Source: Mycolicibacter heraklionensis
GTDB taxonomy: Bacteria > Actinomycetota > Actinomycetes > Mycobacteriales > Mycobacteriaceae
Length of the DNA stretch: 64,000 nucleotides
Direction of reading: 5' to 3'
NCBI GenBank assembly: GCA_001673575.1
Contig: LZME01000011.1
Location: 1-64,000 of the forward strand
The translations under genes and the position numbers were made by a program. Each line of letters begins with the position of its first letter. Position 1 is the stretch's first letter. Positions 8,907 to 18,707 of this stretch are shown one piece after another. A model generated the notes under the pieces. The model was not told where the DNA came from. It saw only the letters and a program-made list of their open reading frames with translations, and searched no databases.

Positions 8907-11867
8907 TTATTTGGCGCTGTTGAACTTGGCCATCGCGTCGTCGAGGCGTTGCAGCGCCGCACCATAGGCGGCGAAGTCACCACGGTGCTGGGTGTCGCGC
9001 ACCGCATTGAGCGCCGATTCGACCTCGCGCAGCGCCGCGGCCTTGGCCGGGGACAACGCGACCTCGGCAGCCGGGGGCGTCGGCACCGCCGCAACCGGTG
9101 GGGTCGCCGAGGGTGGCGTCCCCTGCGCGGCAGCGCCGCCCTCGGTCGGCGCGATGTCGGTGGCCGCCGCCCCGGCACCGGGCCCGAACAGGCCGGTGAG
9201 TGCGTCGGAGACCGTCGGCCCGTAGCCGATCTTGTCGTTGTACATCATCGCCACCCGGATGAGGCGCGGGTACGACGACGAGGCATCACTGGAACCTGGT
9301 GAGGCATAGACCGGTTCGACGTAGAGCAGTCCGCCCTGCGCCACCGGCAGCGTCAGCAGGTTGCCCCACCGGATGCGGTTCTGGTTGTCGCGTCCGATCA
9401 CGCCGAGGTCTTGGCTGACCGTGGTATCGGTGGTGATCGCGTTATTGGCCAGCTTGGGCCCGTTGACCTGCCCGGGAATGGTGAGCACGGTGAGCTTGCC
9501 GTAGGTGTCTGGATCCGAGCTGGCACTGATGTAGGCGGCCAAATAGTCACGCTTGAACCGGTTCATCGCGCTGGTCAGCTGGAAGGATGCCGAATTGTCG
9601 TCCTTGGCAAGGTTTTTCGCGACGATGTAATACGGCGGCTGGAAGCTGCTGGCGGTCGGGTTGGGGTCCAGCGGCACGTCCCAGAAGTCCGAGGTGGAGA
9701 AGAAGGTCACCGGGTCGTTGACGTGGTACTTGGCCAGCAGCATGCGCTGCACCTTGAACAGGTCTTCGGGGTAGCGCAGGTGCTCGGCGAGCTCGGGTGA
9801 GATCTCGGACTTCGGTTTGACCGTGCCGGGGAACACCTTCATCCACGCCCGCAGCACCGGGTCCTGCTCGTCCTGGGCGTACAGGCTCACCGTTCCGTCG
9901 TAGGCGTCGACGGTGGCCTTCACCGAGTTGCGGATATAGGACACTCGCCGGTCCGGCAACAGCCGGTTGAACTCGACCTCCTTGGAGTCCGCGGTCGCCG
10001 ATGACAGCGACGTCAACTCCGAGTAGGGGTAGTTGTCCAGCGTGGTGTAGCCGTCGATGATCCACACCAGCCGCTTGTTGACGATCGCCGGATACACCGT
10101 GGAGTCGGTGGTCAGCCAGGGCGCCACCGCCTGCACCCGGCCGGCCGGGTCACGGTTGAACAGGATCTTGCTGTCCGCGCCGATGACGTTGGAGAACAAG
10201 AAGTTGCGCTCGGCAAACTTCGCGGCGAAAACGCTACGGGCCAACCAGTTTCCGACGTTTACACCACCGGTACCGGTGTAGGTGTAGTTCTTGGTCTCGG
10301 TGTTGGTCTCGTAGTCGTACTCACGGTCGGCGCCATTGCGGCCGACGATCGCGTAGTCGGCGGCGGTGTCGGCGATCACCGGCCCGTAGTAGATGCGCGG
10401 CTGGTCGAGTCGGGCCGGTCCGTCGGACACGACGCCGCCGTTGGCACCGACGACGTTGGCCAAGAACTCCGGGTATCCCCCGTTCTGGTTGGGGTCGTTG
10501 GCGATACCGCGCACGGTGTTGGCCGGCGAGGCGATGAACCCGTTGCCGTGGGTGAAGACGGTGTGCCGGTTGATCCAGTCGCGCTGGTTGTCGATCAGTC
10601 GATCCGGATTCAGCTCGCGAGCGGCGACCACATAGTCCCGCAGCTTGCCCTCGTCGTCGCGATAGCGGTCGATGGTGAGCTGGTCGGGGAAGAAGTAGAA
10701 GTTCTTGCCCTGCTGAAACTGGGTGAACGCGGGGCTGACGATGGTCGGGTCCAGCAGCCGGATGTTGGAGGTGGTGGCCGCATCGGCCCCCACCTGCGCG
10801 GCGGTGGCGCGCGCGTCACCACGGTAGTCGCGGTAGGTGACCACATCCTCGGTCAGGCCGTAGGCCTGCCGGGTTGCCGTGATCGAGCGGGAGATGTACT
10901 CGCTCTCCTTCTGCGCCGCGTTCGGCTTGACGCTGAACTGTTCGACGATCAGCGGCCAGCCAGCACCGACCACGACCGACGACAGCAGCAACAGCACCAA
11001 ACCGATCGCCGGAATCTGCAAGTCGCGCAGCACGATCGCCGAGAACACTGCGACCGCGCAGATCAGTGCGATCGCCAGCAGGATCATCTTGGCCGGCAGC
11101 ACCGCGTTGATGTCGGTGTAACCGGCTCCGGTGAACGGCTTGCCGGTGCGGGTGTGACTAAGCAGCTCGTAGCGATCCAGCCAGTAGGCCCCGGCCTTGA
11201 GCAGCACCAGGGTTCCGATCAGGCTGACCACCTGGATGCGGGCCGGGCGACTCAGGGCGCCGGCCCGGCCAGACAGTCGGATACCGCCAAAGATGTAGTG
11301 CGTGGTCAGGTTCGCGATGGTGGCCAGACACAGCGTTGCGAGCAGCAGCCCCACCACCAGCCGGTAGAACGGCAGGTCGAAGGCGTAGAAGCCGAGGTCC
11401 TTGCCGAACTGCGGATCGTTGATCCCGAAGTCACCGCCGCGCAGGAACAGCTGAATACGCACCCAGTAGCTCTGCGCGACGATGCCGGCCAGCACACCGA
11501 TGCCGGCCGGTATTCCGAATCCGAACAGCCGCAGCCGCGACAGCACCGTGGTCCGATACCGCGCCACCGGGTCGTTGACGCCGTTGCTGGGGACGAAGAC
11601 CGGTCGGACCCGGAAAGCGGTGGCCATCGCGGCGAACACAATGCCGCCGACCAGCAGTGTCACCACGACGAACGTGACCAGGCGGGTCAGCAACGTGGTG
11701 ACGAACACCGAGCGGTAGCCCAGCTCGCCGAACCACAACCAGTCAACATAGCCGTCGATCAGCCGCGGCCCCAACAGCAGCAGCGCGATCACGACGAAGG
11801 CGCTGCCAACCATGATCCGGCTGCGCGCGGTCAATTTCGGCATCCTCGCAGTGGGCCGCATCCCCAC
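8907..11867 (-). CDS. UPF0182 family large membrane protein (Rv3193c-like)
   Basis: A 986-residue protein with about seven predicted membrane helices in the first third and a large, probably extracytoplasmic, remainder. The C-terminal tail is Ala/Pro-rich. The architecture and segments such as [24 protein letters not shown] N-terminal sequence and [20 protein letters not shown] match the UPF0182 family found throughout actinobacteria; function is not established. The GTG at 11867 is preceded by AGGGAG; ATGs at 11861 and 11843 are alternatives. The next gene upstream, the PDZ protease gene on the same strand, ends 56 bp away. Confidence 0.88.
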   Translation of the reverse strand: MGMRPTARMPKLTARSRIMVGSAFVVIALLLLGPRLIDGYVDWLWFGELGYRSVFVTTLLTRLVTFVVVTLLVGGIVFAAMATAFRVRPVFVPSNGVNDPVARYRTTVLSRLRLFGFGIPAGIGVLAGIVAQSYWVRIQLFLRGGDFGINDPQFGKDLGFYAFDLPFYRLVVGLLLATLCLATIANLTTHYIFGGIRLSGRAGALSRPARIQVVSLIGTLVLLKAGAYWLDRYELLSHTRTGKPFTGAGYTDINAVLPAKMILLAIALICAVAVFSAIVLRDLQIPAIGLVLLLLSSVVVGAGWPLIVEQFSVKPNAAQKESEYISRSITATRQAYGLTEDVVTYRDYRGDARATAAQVGADAATTSNIRLLDPTIVSPAFTQFQQGKNFYFFPDQLTIDRYRDDEGKLRDYVVAARELNPDRLIDNQRDWINRHTVFTHGNGFIASPANTVRGIANDPNQNGGYPEFLANVVGANGGVVSDGPARLDQPRIYYGPVIADTAADYAIVGRNGADREYDYETNTETKNYTYTGTGGVNVGNWLARSVFAAKFAERNFLFSNVIGADSKILFNRDPAGRVQAVAPWLTTDSTVYPAIVNKRLVWIIDGYTTLDNYPYSELTSLSSATADSKEVEFNRLLPDRRVSYIRNSVKATVDAYDGTVSLYAQDEQDPVLRAWMKVFPGTVKPKSEISPELAEHLRYPEDLFKVQRMLLAKYHVNDPVTFFSTSDFWDVPLDPNPTASSFQPPYYIVAKNLAKDDNSASFQLTSAMNRFKRDYLAAYISASSDPDTYGKLTVLTIPGQVNGPKLANNAITTDTTVSQDLGVIGRDNQNRIRWGNLLTLPVAQGGLLYVEPVYASPGSSDASSSYPRLIRVAMMYNDKIGYGPTVSDALTGLFGPGAGAAATDIAPTEGGAAAQGTPPSATPPVAAVPTPPAAEVALSPAKAAALREVESALNAVRDTQHRGDFAAYGAALQRLDDAMAKFNSAK

Positions 11868-11923
11868 GTGCCACGCTCCCTAGCTCAGTTGTTCCTGACG
11901 GCCCCACTGTAGCCAACGAACAC

Positions 11924-12943
11924 TCAGCAAGAGGGTGGCTGACCTCCGTCGGTGATGGTTCGCAACGCGCCCACCGCCTGGGCGAGGCTGTCGACTTTGA
12001 CCAGCTGCAGACCCTTGTCGTCGTTTCTGGCCTCGTAGCAGTTGTCGGCCGGGACCAGGAACACCGTCGCGCCGGCCTCGCGGGCCGCCGTCATCTTGTG
12101 CGCGATCCCGCCGATCGCGTCGACTTGGCCGTTGGCCTTGATAACCCCGGTGCCGGCCACGAAGTTCGGCCCGGCCAGGGTGCCGTTGGTCAGCTTGTCG
12201 ACGACAGCCAGCGAGAACATCAGCCCTGCCGACGGGCCGCCGATGTTGGCCAGATTGAAGTCGATGGTGAACGGCGCCCACGGCGCATCGAGGACGGACA
12301 CACCCAGGAATCCATTGGCGCGGTCCTTGTTCTCTCCGAGCGTAATCCGCGCCGTGCCGGGTGCGGCGTTCTTGCGCCGGTAGTCGATGACAACCGTTTC
12401 GCCGGGCTTGGTGTCGGCCAGCCGCGCGGTGAACTGCTGCACGGTGTACACCGGTTCGCCGTTGACGGCGTCCACGGCGTCGCCGCGCTTCAGCGCGCCG
12501 GCTGACGGCCCCGGGTCTTGGACGTCGGCGAGGGTGACCGCCGACGGGTAGCGCAGGTAGCCCAGCGCGGCGTACTCGGCACTCTGCTCGGACGCTCGGA
12601 AGTCGGCGTCGTTGCTCTCGTCGACTTCCTGACGGGACTTGCCGGGCGGATAGACCAGGTCACGCGGCATGAGCTGTTCACGTCCGGACAGCCACAGGGC
12701 CAGCGCCTCCCCCAGTGTCAGGCCGTCGCGCTGGGAGACCGTGGTCATGTTGAGGTGGCCGGTCGTCGGGTGTGTGGTGGTCCCCTCGATGTCGACCACC
12801 TGCTTGCCGTCGATCGTGCCGAGGGTGTCGAACGTCGGACCCGGTCCCAACGACACGAAGGGCACCGTCACCGCCGTCAGCAGCACGCCGAACGCGACCA
12901 CCGGCAGCACAGCCGCCAACAGCGTCAGAATCCGCCTGTTCAC
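11924..12943 (-). CDS. PDZ-domain Lon-like serine protease (Rv3194c-like)
   Basis: A 339-residue protein with one N-terminal transmembrane helix (about residues 5-27). A PDZ domain follows in the middle (DPGPSAGALKRGDAVDAVNG), with a C-terminal Lon-type peptidase domain. The Ser-Lys dyad is visible as Ser in GGPSAGLMFSL and Lys in GGIAHKMTAA. Members of this family act as membrane-anchored proteases. The frame is open to 13168, but that would overlap the divergent metalloprotease gene; GTG at 12943 begins the conserved NRRIL start. Confidence 0.85.
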   Translation of the reverse strand: MNRRILTLLAAVLPVVAFGVLLTAVTVPFVSLGPGPTFDTLGTIDGKQVVDIEGTTTHPTTGHLNMTTVSQRDGLTLGEALALWLSGREQLMPRDLVYPPGKSRQEVDESNDADFRASEQSAEYAALGYLRYPSAVTLADVQDPGPSAGALKRGDAVDAVNGEPVYTVQQFTARLADTKPGETVVIDYRRKNAAPGTARITLGENKDRANGFLGVSVLDAPWAPFTIDFNLANIGGPSAGLMFSLAVVDKLTNGTLAGPNFVAGTGVIKANGQVDAIGGIAHKMTAAREAGATVFLVPADNCYEARNDDKGLQLVKVDSLAQAVGALRTITDGGQPPSC

Positions 12944-13043
12944 CCCGGGTATGGTAAACGGCCGCTGCCCAGCCGGTGACGGCCCGACCACCGGTGGCCC
13001 CGTGTCGTACCGCCGGACGTTGGCGGTGAGTACGGTTGTATCT

Positions 13044-14381
13044 ATGGCTGATCTGCCCTTCGGTTTCTCCTCTGGGGACGACCCCGACCGTGAGCGAGGC
13101 TCCCGGCCCTCCGACCCGTTCGGGATGGGTGCTGGTTTCAACATGGCCGATCTAGGCCAGGTCTTCACTCAGCTCGGGCAGATGTTCAGCGGTGCCGGCC
13201 GGGTGAGCGCGGACGGCCGACCGGCGGGGCCGGTGAACTACGACCTGGCGCGACAGGTCGCGATCAAGTCGATCGGTTCGGTGGCGCCCGTCACCGCCTC
13301 AACCGCGACCGCCATCGGCGATGCGGTACACCTGGCTGAAACCTGGCTCGACGGGGCGACTTCATTGCCGGCCGGCACCACCAGTGGGGTCGCCTGGACG
13401 CCGGTGAACTGGGTCGAGCACACCATGACCACCTGGCAACGACTGTGTGACCCGATGGCCGAACAGGTTTCGTCGGTGTGGGCCTCGGCGCTGCCGGAAG
13501 AGGCCAAGAGCATGGCCGGTCCGTTGTTGTCGGTGATGTCGCAGATGGGCGGATTGGCGTTCGGCTCGCAACTGGGCCAGGCGCTGGGTCGGTTGTCCGG
13601 AGAGGTGCTGACCTCGACCGACATCGGCCTGCCGCTGGGGCCCAGCGGAGTGGCCGCGCTGCTGCCCGGCGCGATCGAGGAATTGGCCGGCGGCCTGGAG
13701 CAGCCGCGCAGCGAGATCGTCACCTTCCTGGCCGCGCGTGAGGCCGCCCACCACCGGCTGTTCACCCACGTGCCGTGGCTGTCCAACCAGCTGCTCAGCG
13801 CGGTGGAGGCCTACGCCCGGGGCATGAAGATCGATATCCGGGGCATCGAAGAACTGGCCCAGGGCTTCGATCCGGCGGCGATGACCGATCCCTCGGCGAT
13901 GAACGAACTGCTCAACCAGGGCGTGTTCGAACCCAAGTCGACCCCGGAGCAACTCGCCGCGCTGGAGCGCCTCGAGACCCTGTTGGCCTTGATCGAGGGC
14001 TGGGTTCAAACCGTGGTCAATGCGGCGCTGGGCGACCGGATCCCGGGCACCGCCGCGCTCTCGGAGATGCTGCGCCGCCGGCGCGCCACCGGCGGCCCGG
14101 CCGAGCAGACCTTCGCCACGCTGGTCGGTCTGGAGCTGCGCCCGCGCAAGTTGCGCGAGGCCGCGATGCTCTGGGAGCGGTTGACCACGGCGGTCGGGGC
14201 CGACGCCCGCGACAAGGTGTGGCAGCACCCCGATCTGCTGCCCGAGTCCGCCGATCTTGACGAGCCTGCCGCATTCATCGACCGGATCATCGGCGGCTCC
14301 AGCGGCATCGACTCGGCCATCGACCAGGCGATCGCGGAATTTCAGCGCGAAGCCGGTAATCCCGACGACGCCGGCGACTGA
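13044..14381 (+). CDS. Zinc-dependent metalloprotease-like protein, DUF2342 (Rv3195-like)
   Basis: A 445-residue protein of the actinobacterial DUF2342/TIGR03624 family. The characteristic segment REAAHHRLFTHVPWL lies near residues 231-245; it retains Glu and His of the HExxH zinc motif while the first His is Arg, as is usual for this group. Activity has therefore been inferred only from fold similarity. ATG at 13044 has no clear ribosome-binding site and may be near-leaderless. Its last 40 bp overlap the convergent acyltransferase gene. Confidence 0.82.
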   Translation: MADLPFGFSSGDDPDRERGSRPSDPFGMGAGFNMADLGQVFTQLGQMFSGAGRVSADGRPAGPVNYDLARQVAIKSIGSVAPVTASTATAIGDAVHLAETWLDGATSLPAGTTSGVAWTPVNWVEHTMTTWQRLCDPMAEQVSSVWASALPEEAKSMAGPLLSVMSQMGGLAFGSQLGQALGRLSGEVLTSTDIGLPLGPSGVAALLPGAIEELAGGLEQPRSEIVTFLAAREAAHHRLFTHVPWLSNQLLSAVEAYARGMKIDIRGIEELAQGFDPAAMTDPSAMNELLNQGVFEPKSTPEQLAALERLETLLALIEGWVQTVVNAALGDRIPGTAALSEMLRRRRATGGPAEQTFATLVGLELRPRKLREAAMLWERLTTAVGADARDKVWQHPDLLPESADLDEPAAFIDRIIGGSSGIDSAIDQAIAEFQREAGNPDDAGD

Positions 14382-15250
14382 GGCACGGCGGCTTCTGGCG
14401 GTGAGATTGCTTGCCGCCAGGCCAACGGGTTGAGGTGGCGGTAGGGGTCCTCGGCGCGGACGTCGAGCAGGTCGGCCAAGATTCCCTCGAGTGACTGTTG
14501 AGCCTTTTCCCGCACGGTGGCAACCCATTTCTCGCTCGAGACGCGCGCTGGCTTGGTGGTCTCAATGGGAGCGCCGAAGCGCAAGTACATCCGCTGCGGT
14601 CGAGGGATAAGGGTGGGGCCGATCCCGTGCTGCAACGGCATAACCATGTCCGGGGGCCCGGACAGCCGACGCGACACCGCCGTGCTGAACCGCTCCCAGC
14701 TGCCGCCGCGACGACTCAGGCTCCGGTAGACGTCGTCGCCACCCACCAGCCCCACCGGAACGATCGGATAATCGTGTTCGACTGCGAGGCGGGCGAATCC
14801 GGCGCGGCCCTGCCAACGCAGGGTGTACTCCTCCCCCTTGAACTTCGGAATCTCGCGGCCGCCGCCCGGGAACACCAGAATGGGCTCGTTGCGGCGCATC
14901 AGTTCGCGGACGGGCTCAGGCGCCCCCACCAGAGCCCCCGCCGCGGCGAGCAGATCACGGGCCGGGCCCCGCATGCGCCCGAACTGCCGGTCCGTCAGTG
15001 ACCGCACTCGTTTGCCGATGGCCCGCCGAACATGGAACGGAACCAGCAGGGCTTCCACGCTGGTTTGAGTGTGGTTGCCCACCAAGAGAAATCGACCATC
15101 GGCGGGAAGGTTTTCGAGCCCTTCGACGTAGGGGCGGTACGCCTCGACGACGGGCGTGACCGCGTCGGCGACGGCCTCCACCGCGCGCCGCATGGCTTCG
15201 ACTCGCGGCGGATGGTTCAGGATCGCGTCAGTGTCTAGGAGCACGTGCAT
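14342..15250 (-). CDS. Lysophospholipid/glycerol acyltransferase family protein
   Basis: A 302-residue PlsC-type acyltransferase, expected to transfer acyl groups to a glycerol or lysophospholipid at the membrane. Motif I appears as VGNHTQTSVEA, where the usual HX4D aspartate is Val. The second motif is FPGGGREIPK, replacing FPEGTR, a form seen in diacylglycerol-acyltransferase-like members; catalytic competence should not be assumed. It is divergent from the TetR gene at 15298, with a palindromic operator between. Its 3' end overlaps the DUF2342 gene by 40 bp. Confidence 0.75.
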   Translation of the reverse strand: MHVLLDTDAILNHPPRVEAMRRAVEAVADAVTPVVEAYRPYVEGLENLPADGRFLLVGNHTQTSVEALLVPFHVRRAIGKRVRSLTDRQFGRMRGPARDLLAAAGALVGAPEPVRELMRRNEPILVFPGGGREIPKFKGEEYTLRWQGRAGFARLAVEHDYPIVPVGLVGGDDVYRSLSRRGGSWERFSTAVSRRLSGPPDMVMPLQHGIGPTLIPRPQRMYLRFGAPIETTKPARVSSEKWVATVREKAQQSLEGILADLLDVRAEDPYRHLNPLAWRQAISPPEAAVPQSPASSGLPASR

Positions 15251-15266
15251 GTCCTCACATTACAGA

Positions 15267-15280
15267 ACGAACTAGTTCGT
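15267..15280. promoter_or_regulatory. Palindromic operator between acyltransferase and tetR genes
   Basis: A perfect 14-nt palindrome ACGAACT-AGTTCGT lies 17 bp from both divergent starts. A likely -10 for the TetR gene (TATGAT, 15286-15291) follows, so its GTG at 15298 is probably leaderless and the palindrome covers the promoter. This is the classic arrangement for TetR control of both genes. Confidence 0.6.
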
Positions 15281-15297
15281 ATGGTTATGATCTTGCT

Positions 15298-15873
15298 GTG
15301 AGAAGGAGCGCCACCGAGCTGCGTGGTCAGATACTTGACGCTGCCCGCGCCGAGTTCGCTCGCCATGGTCTGGCCGGGTCACGCATCGATCGCATCGCCC
15401 GCGAGGCACACGCCAGCAAGGAACGTCTCTACGCCCACTTCGGCGACAAGGAAGCACTGTTTCGCGAAGTGGTGGACACCGATGTGGCAGCCTTCTATCG
15501 GTCGGTCACCCTGCGCCCCGACGCGGTGCCCGAATTCGCCGGCGACGTCTACGATTTGGGCAGAAGCAGTCCCGAACACCTGCGCATGATCACCTGGGCC
15601 CGCCTGGAAGGACTGGCCCTCGACGAGCCCCACGCCGACGGGCAGGCGCTCTTCGAGCACGCGGTCAACGCCATCGAAACCGCCCAGACCGACGGGCACG
15701 TGGACAGCTCCTGGGAGCCCCTCGATCTGCTTGCGCTGCTGTTCGGTATCGGCCTGGCCTGGGCGCACTCCCCCGACCCGTACGAGACCCTCACCGACCG
15801 CGCCGTCATCGCACGCCAACGCCGCGCCGCTGTGGAGGCCGCGCGGCGCGTCGTTTCTGCCCCCTGTGGATGA
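15298..15873 (+). CDS. TetR/AcrR family transcriptional regulator
   Basis: A 191-residue TetR protein. The N-terminal helix-turn-helix reads GSRIDRIAREAHASKERLYAHF-like (about residues 25-48), and the C-terminal domain is of the type found in many TetR regulators with a YfiR-like fold. GTG start at 15298 lies at the predicted transcription start. It probably represses itself and the divergent acyltransferase through the palindrome at 15267-15280. Confidence 0.85.
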   Translation: MRRSATELRGQILDAARAEFARHGLAGSRIDRIAREAHASKERLYAHFGDKEALFREVVDTDVAAFYRSVTLRPDAVPEFAGDVYDLGRSSPEHLRMITWARLEGLALDEPHADGQALFEHAVNAIETAQTDGHVDSSWEPLDLLALLFGIGLAWAHSPDPYETLTDRAVIARQRRAAVEAARRVVSAPCG

Positions 15874-15913
15874 CGGGAGGACCGTCACCGCCCGGCGTGG
15901 CAGGGTCGCCTGC

Positions 15914-16783
15914 GTGACCAGGGTTGGTTCCGAGACCTCCACCTACAGCCTCGATCCGGCGCTGCCGGTGTTGCTACGCCCCGACGGTGCCGTTCAGGTC
16001 GGCTGGGATCCGCGACGCGCTGTGCTGGTGCGGCCGCCCCGCGGGCTAAGCACCACCGCGCTGGCCACCGTCTTACGCACAATGCAGATCCCGACCACGG
16101 TGGCCGCGCTGCGTCAGGAAGCCGCACAGCACGGCCACGTGGACACCGCGGACCTGGACGACCTGCTGGCCGCGCTGGTGGCGGCTCGTGTCGCCGTCCG
16201 CGGCGCCGCCACCCGCCGTCAGTGCCGCACGGTCTCGTTGCGGGTGCACGGCCGCGGGCCGTTGTCGGATCTGTTGGTCGAGTCGCTGCGCTGCTCGAGC
16301 GCCGTGGTCCGGCGCAGCAGTCATCCGCACGCCACGGTGAGCGCCGCCGGGACCGATCTGGTGGTGCTGGCCGACTACCTGGTTCCCGATCCGCGGTTGG
16401 TACGTGAGCTGCACGCCGCGCGGGTGCCGCACCTGCCGGTTCGGGTGCGCGACGGCACCGGAGTGGTCGGCCCGCTGGTCCTGCCGGGAGTCACCAGTTG
16501 TTTGCGGTGCGCCGATCTGCACCGGCGAGACCGGGACTCCGCCTGGCCCGCAGTGGCTGCACAGCTACGCCACACCGCCGCCCACGCCGACCGGGCAACC
16601 GTGCTGGCGACGGCGGCGCTGGCACTGAGCCAAGTCGATCGGGTGATCGCAGCGGTGCGCGGCGCTGCAACCCGCCCGGACCTGACTGCTCCCCCTACGC
16701 TGGACGCCACCCTGGAGCTGGATCTGGCCACCGGATCGATGATGAGACGGCGTTGGGTCCGCCACCCGCTCTGCGATTGCTGA
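15914..16783 (+). CDS. E1-like/TOMM-type leader-binding protein (Rv3196-like)
   Basis: A 289-residue protein. The C-terminal part carries the cysteine pattern SCLRCADLHRRDRD and a final PLCDC (CxxC plus CxC), which in E1-like (ThiF/cyclodehydratase partner) proteins binds structural zinc. The N-terminal portion resembles a RiPP-recognition-type domain. Corresponding mycobacterial proteins are sometimes labelled TOMM precursor leader-peptide-binding; no precursor peptide or YcaO partner is seen nearby, so a natural-product role is doubtful. Start is uncertain: GTG 15914 is chosen, and the frame is open upstream. Confidence 0.65.
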   Translation: MTRVGSETSTYSLDPALPVLLRPDGAVQVGWDPRRAVLVRPPRGLSTTALATVLRTMQIPTTVAALRQEAAQHGHVDTADLDDLLAALVAARVAVRGAATRRQCRTVSLRVHGRGPLSDLLVESLRCSSAVVRRSSHPHATVSAAGTDLVVLADYLVPDPRLVRELHAARVPHLPVRVRDGTGVVGPLVLPGVTSCLRCADLHRRDRDSAWPAVAAQLRHTAAHADRATVLATAALALSQVDRVIAAVRGAATRPDLTAPPTLDATLELDLATGSMMRRRWVRHPLCDC

Positions 16784-16853
16784 GGTCACATCCGGCACCG
16801 AAAATTGTCACCGCGGTGACCGGCACCACAACAACGTCATGGATGATGGACAC

Positions 16854-18194
16854 GTGTCAGAAATCAAACGCGGAAGCGCAGCGCGCAATGCGAAGCTGGC
16901 CAGCCTGCCCGTCGGCTTTGCCGGCCGGGCAGCACTCGGGCTCGGGAAGCGGCTGACCGGCAAGTCCAAGGACGAGGTCACCGCCGAGCTCATGGAGAAG
17001 GCGGCCAACCAGCTGTTCACCGTCTTGGGTGAGCTCAAGGGCGGCGCCATGAAGGTGGGCCAGGCCCTGTCGGTGATGGAGGCGGCCATCCCCGAGGAGT
17101 TCGGCGAGCCCTACCGGGAGGCGCTGACCAAGCTGCAGAAGGATGCCCCGCCGCTGCCCGCGGACAAGGTTCACCGGGTGCTCGACGCCCAGCTGGGCAC
17201 CAAGTGGCGGGAGCGCTTCACCGACTTCGACGACACCCCCATCGCCTCAGCCAGCATCGGACAGGTGCACAAGGCGGTGTGGGCCGACGGGCGGCCCGTA
17301 GCGGTCAAGATCCAGTACCCCGGCGCCGATGAAGCGCTGCGCGCCGACCTCAAGACGATCCGGCGGTTGACCGGCATCTTCAAGCAGCTCGCCCCCGGCG
17401 TGGACGTCAAGGGCGTCATCGATGAGCTGATCGAACGCACCGAGATGGAACTGGACTACCGGCTGGAGGCCGACAACCAGCGCATCTTCGCCAAGGCCTA
17501 TTCCGGCCACCCGCACTTCCACATCCCCAATGTCGTGGCCAGCGCCCCCAAGACGGTGATCCAGGAGTGGATCGACGGCGTCGGAATGGCGGAGATCATC
17601 CGCAACGGCACCGTCGAGGAGCGCGACCTGATGGGCACCCGGCTGGCCGAGTTCACCTGGGACGCCGCCCGCCGGCTGGAGCTGATCCACGGCGACGCCC
17701 ACCCCGGCAACTTCATGCTGCTGGCCGACGGCCGGATGGGCATCATCGACTTCGGTGCGGTAGCGCCGATGCCCGGCGGGTTCCCGCCGGAGCTGGGTGC
17801 CGCGGTGCGGTACGCCCGGGACAAGGACTACGAGAAGGTCATCGCGGTCATGCGCCAGGGCGGCTTCATCCAGAAGGGCCAGAACGTCTCGGTGCGCGAG
17901 ATCGACGAGATGCTGCGCCAATACGTTGAGCCCGTCGAGGTCGAGGTGTTCCACTACAGCCGCAAGTGGCTGATGCGGATCGCCGGCAAGCAGCTGGAGC
18001 GCCCCGTCGAGCAGCTCAAGACCGCGCGGCAGCTGGATCTGCCGCCCAAACTCGCGATGCCGATGCGGGTGCTCGGATCCACCACGGCGATCATGTGTCA
18101 GCTCGATGCCCACGTGCCGGTCAAGCGGCTCTCCGAGGAATTGGTGCCGGGCTTCACCGATCCCGAAGACATCGCGGTCGGTCCGTCGGCCTGA
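16854..18194 (+). CDS. ABC1/UbiB-type atypical kinase (Rv3197-like)
   Basis: A 446-residue ABC1 family protein. Seen in order: the KxGQ-type motif (MKVGQALS), Ala-rich loop ASASIGQVH, catalytic Lys in VAVKIQYPG, HGDAHPGNF catalytic loop and IDFG metal-binding motif. This family is the UbiB/COQ8 atypical kinase-like group. In mycobacteria the gene sits next to whiB7, and the M. tuberculosis homologue has been linked to macrolide resistance. GTG at 16854 is chosen because the conserved (M/V)S(E/D)IKRG start begins there; an ATG lies 15 nt upstream. Confidence 0.88.
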   Translation: MSEIKRGSAARNAKLASLPVGFAGRAALGLGKRLTGKSKDEVTAELMEKAANQLFTVLGELKGGAMKVGQALSVMEAAIPEEFGEPYREALTKLQKDAPPLPADKVHRVLDAQLGTKWRERFTDFDDTPIASASIGQVHKAVWADGRPVAVKIQYPGADEALRADLKTIRRLTGIFKQLAPGVDVKGVIDELIERTEMELDYRLEADNQRIFAKAYSGHPHFHIPNVVASAPKTVIQEWIDGVGMAEIIRNGTVEERDLMGTRLAEFTWDAARRLELIHGDAHPGNFMLLADGRMGIIDFGAVAPMPGGFPPELGAAVRYARDKDYEKVIAVMRQGGFIQKGQNVSVREIDEMLRQYVEPVEVEVFHYSRKWLMRIAGKQLERPVEQLKTARQLDLPPKLAMPMRVLGSTTAIMCQLDAHVPVKRLSEELVPGFTDPEDIAVGPSA

Positions 18195-18206
18195 TGCTGC
18201 GGCCGC

Positions 18207-18452
18207 TTACGCGGCCACCGGCTCCTTACGCGGACGGCCGCGTGGCCGCTTGCGGCCGATGACGCTGCCCCGGTCCAGGATCTCACCGCCCCACACGCCC
18301 CACGGCTCGGCGCGTTGCAACGCCGCCGCCAGGCACTGCTGGCGGATCGGGCACTGAGCACACCGTGCCTTGGCCCGCTCCAGATCGGCCGGGTCGTCGG
18401 CGAACCACAGGTCGGGATCGCTGTTACACGGCAACTTCAGGGTTCTCGACAT
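18207..18452 (-). CDS. whiB7: WhiB7 antibiotic-responsive transcriptional regulator
   Basis: An 81-residue Wbl protein. Four cysteines for a [4Fe-4S] cluster are visible (LPC, then ARCAQCPIRQQC), followed by EPWGVWGGE and a C-terminal AT-hook RPRGRPRK. The AT-hook distinguishes WhiB7 from other Wbl proteins. WhiB7 binds the primary sigma factor and activates drug-tolerance genes at AT-rich sites. ATG at 18452 is about 10 nt after an AGG; an in-frame ATG at 18461 is the alternative. It is preceded by a long leader with uORF and terminator. Confidence 0.93.
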   Translation of the reverse strand: MSRTLKLPCNSDPDLWFADDPADLERAKARCAQCPIRQQCLAAALQRAEPWGVWGGEILDRGSVIGRKRPRGRPRKEPVAA

Positions 18453-18520
18453 GGTGTGCATACCTGCTTTCCGGTCGGTTCGTGGGGTTCTGATCCGGGC
18501 CGGTCGGCGGTCTGCCGAGC

Positions 18521-18559
18521 AAAAATAATGGCCACGGATCCTGGTGGGTCCGTGGCCAT
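18521..18559 (-). terminator. Rho-independent attenuator in the whiB7 leader
   Basis: On the minus strand an 11-bp perfect stem (18559-18549 with 18538-18528), 10-nt loop, is followed directly by TATTTTT. It lies between the uORF stop and the whiB7 start. This is the position of the regulated terminator known in mycobacterial whiB7 leaders. Confidence 0.85.
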
Positions 18560-18576
18560 CGGGGCGGGGGCTGCTG

Positions 18577-18699
18577 TTAGGGCGAACCCCGATGCACGGA
18601 CGCGTCTACGGCGGCGGCTACTGCGGCATGGCGCAGCGCCGCCTTGGCAGCGGCGGCATGGCGCGCGCCGACTACCCACAGGACGCTGATCGTGGTCAT
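18577..18699 (-). CDS. uORF (leader peptide) of whiB7
   Basis: A 40-codon frame starting MTTISVLWVVGARHAAAA, rich in Ala, His and Arg, ending 18 nt before the terminator stem. Its ATG sits almost at the predicted transcription start. In mycobacteria, ribosome stalling on the whiB7 uORF is thought to prevent formation of the downstream terminator so that whiB7 is induced by ribosome-targeting drugs. The arrangement here fits that model. Confidence 0.75.
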   Translation of the reverse strand: MTTISVLWVVGARHAAAAKAALRHAAVAAAVDASVHRGSP

Positions 18700-18707
18700 G
18701 GGATCCG

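Noticed and set aside
10548..11912. 454-codon plus-strand frame opposite the UPF0182 gene
   Set aside because: Low-complexity Gln/Asp/Arg product and no ribosome-binding site; shadow of the real gene.
12944..13168. 75-residue N-terminal extension of the PDZ protease
   Set aside because: It would overlap the divergent DUF2342 gene and lacks a signal for translation; the conserved start begins at the internal GTG.
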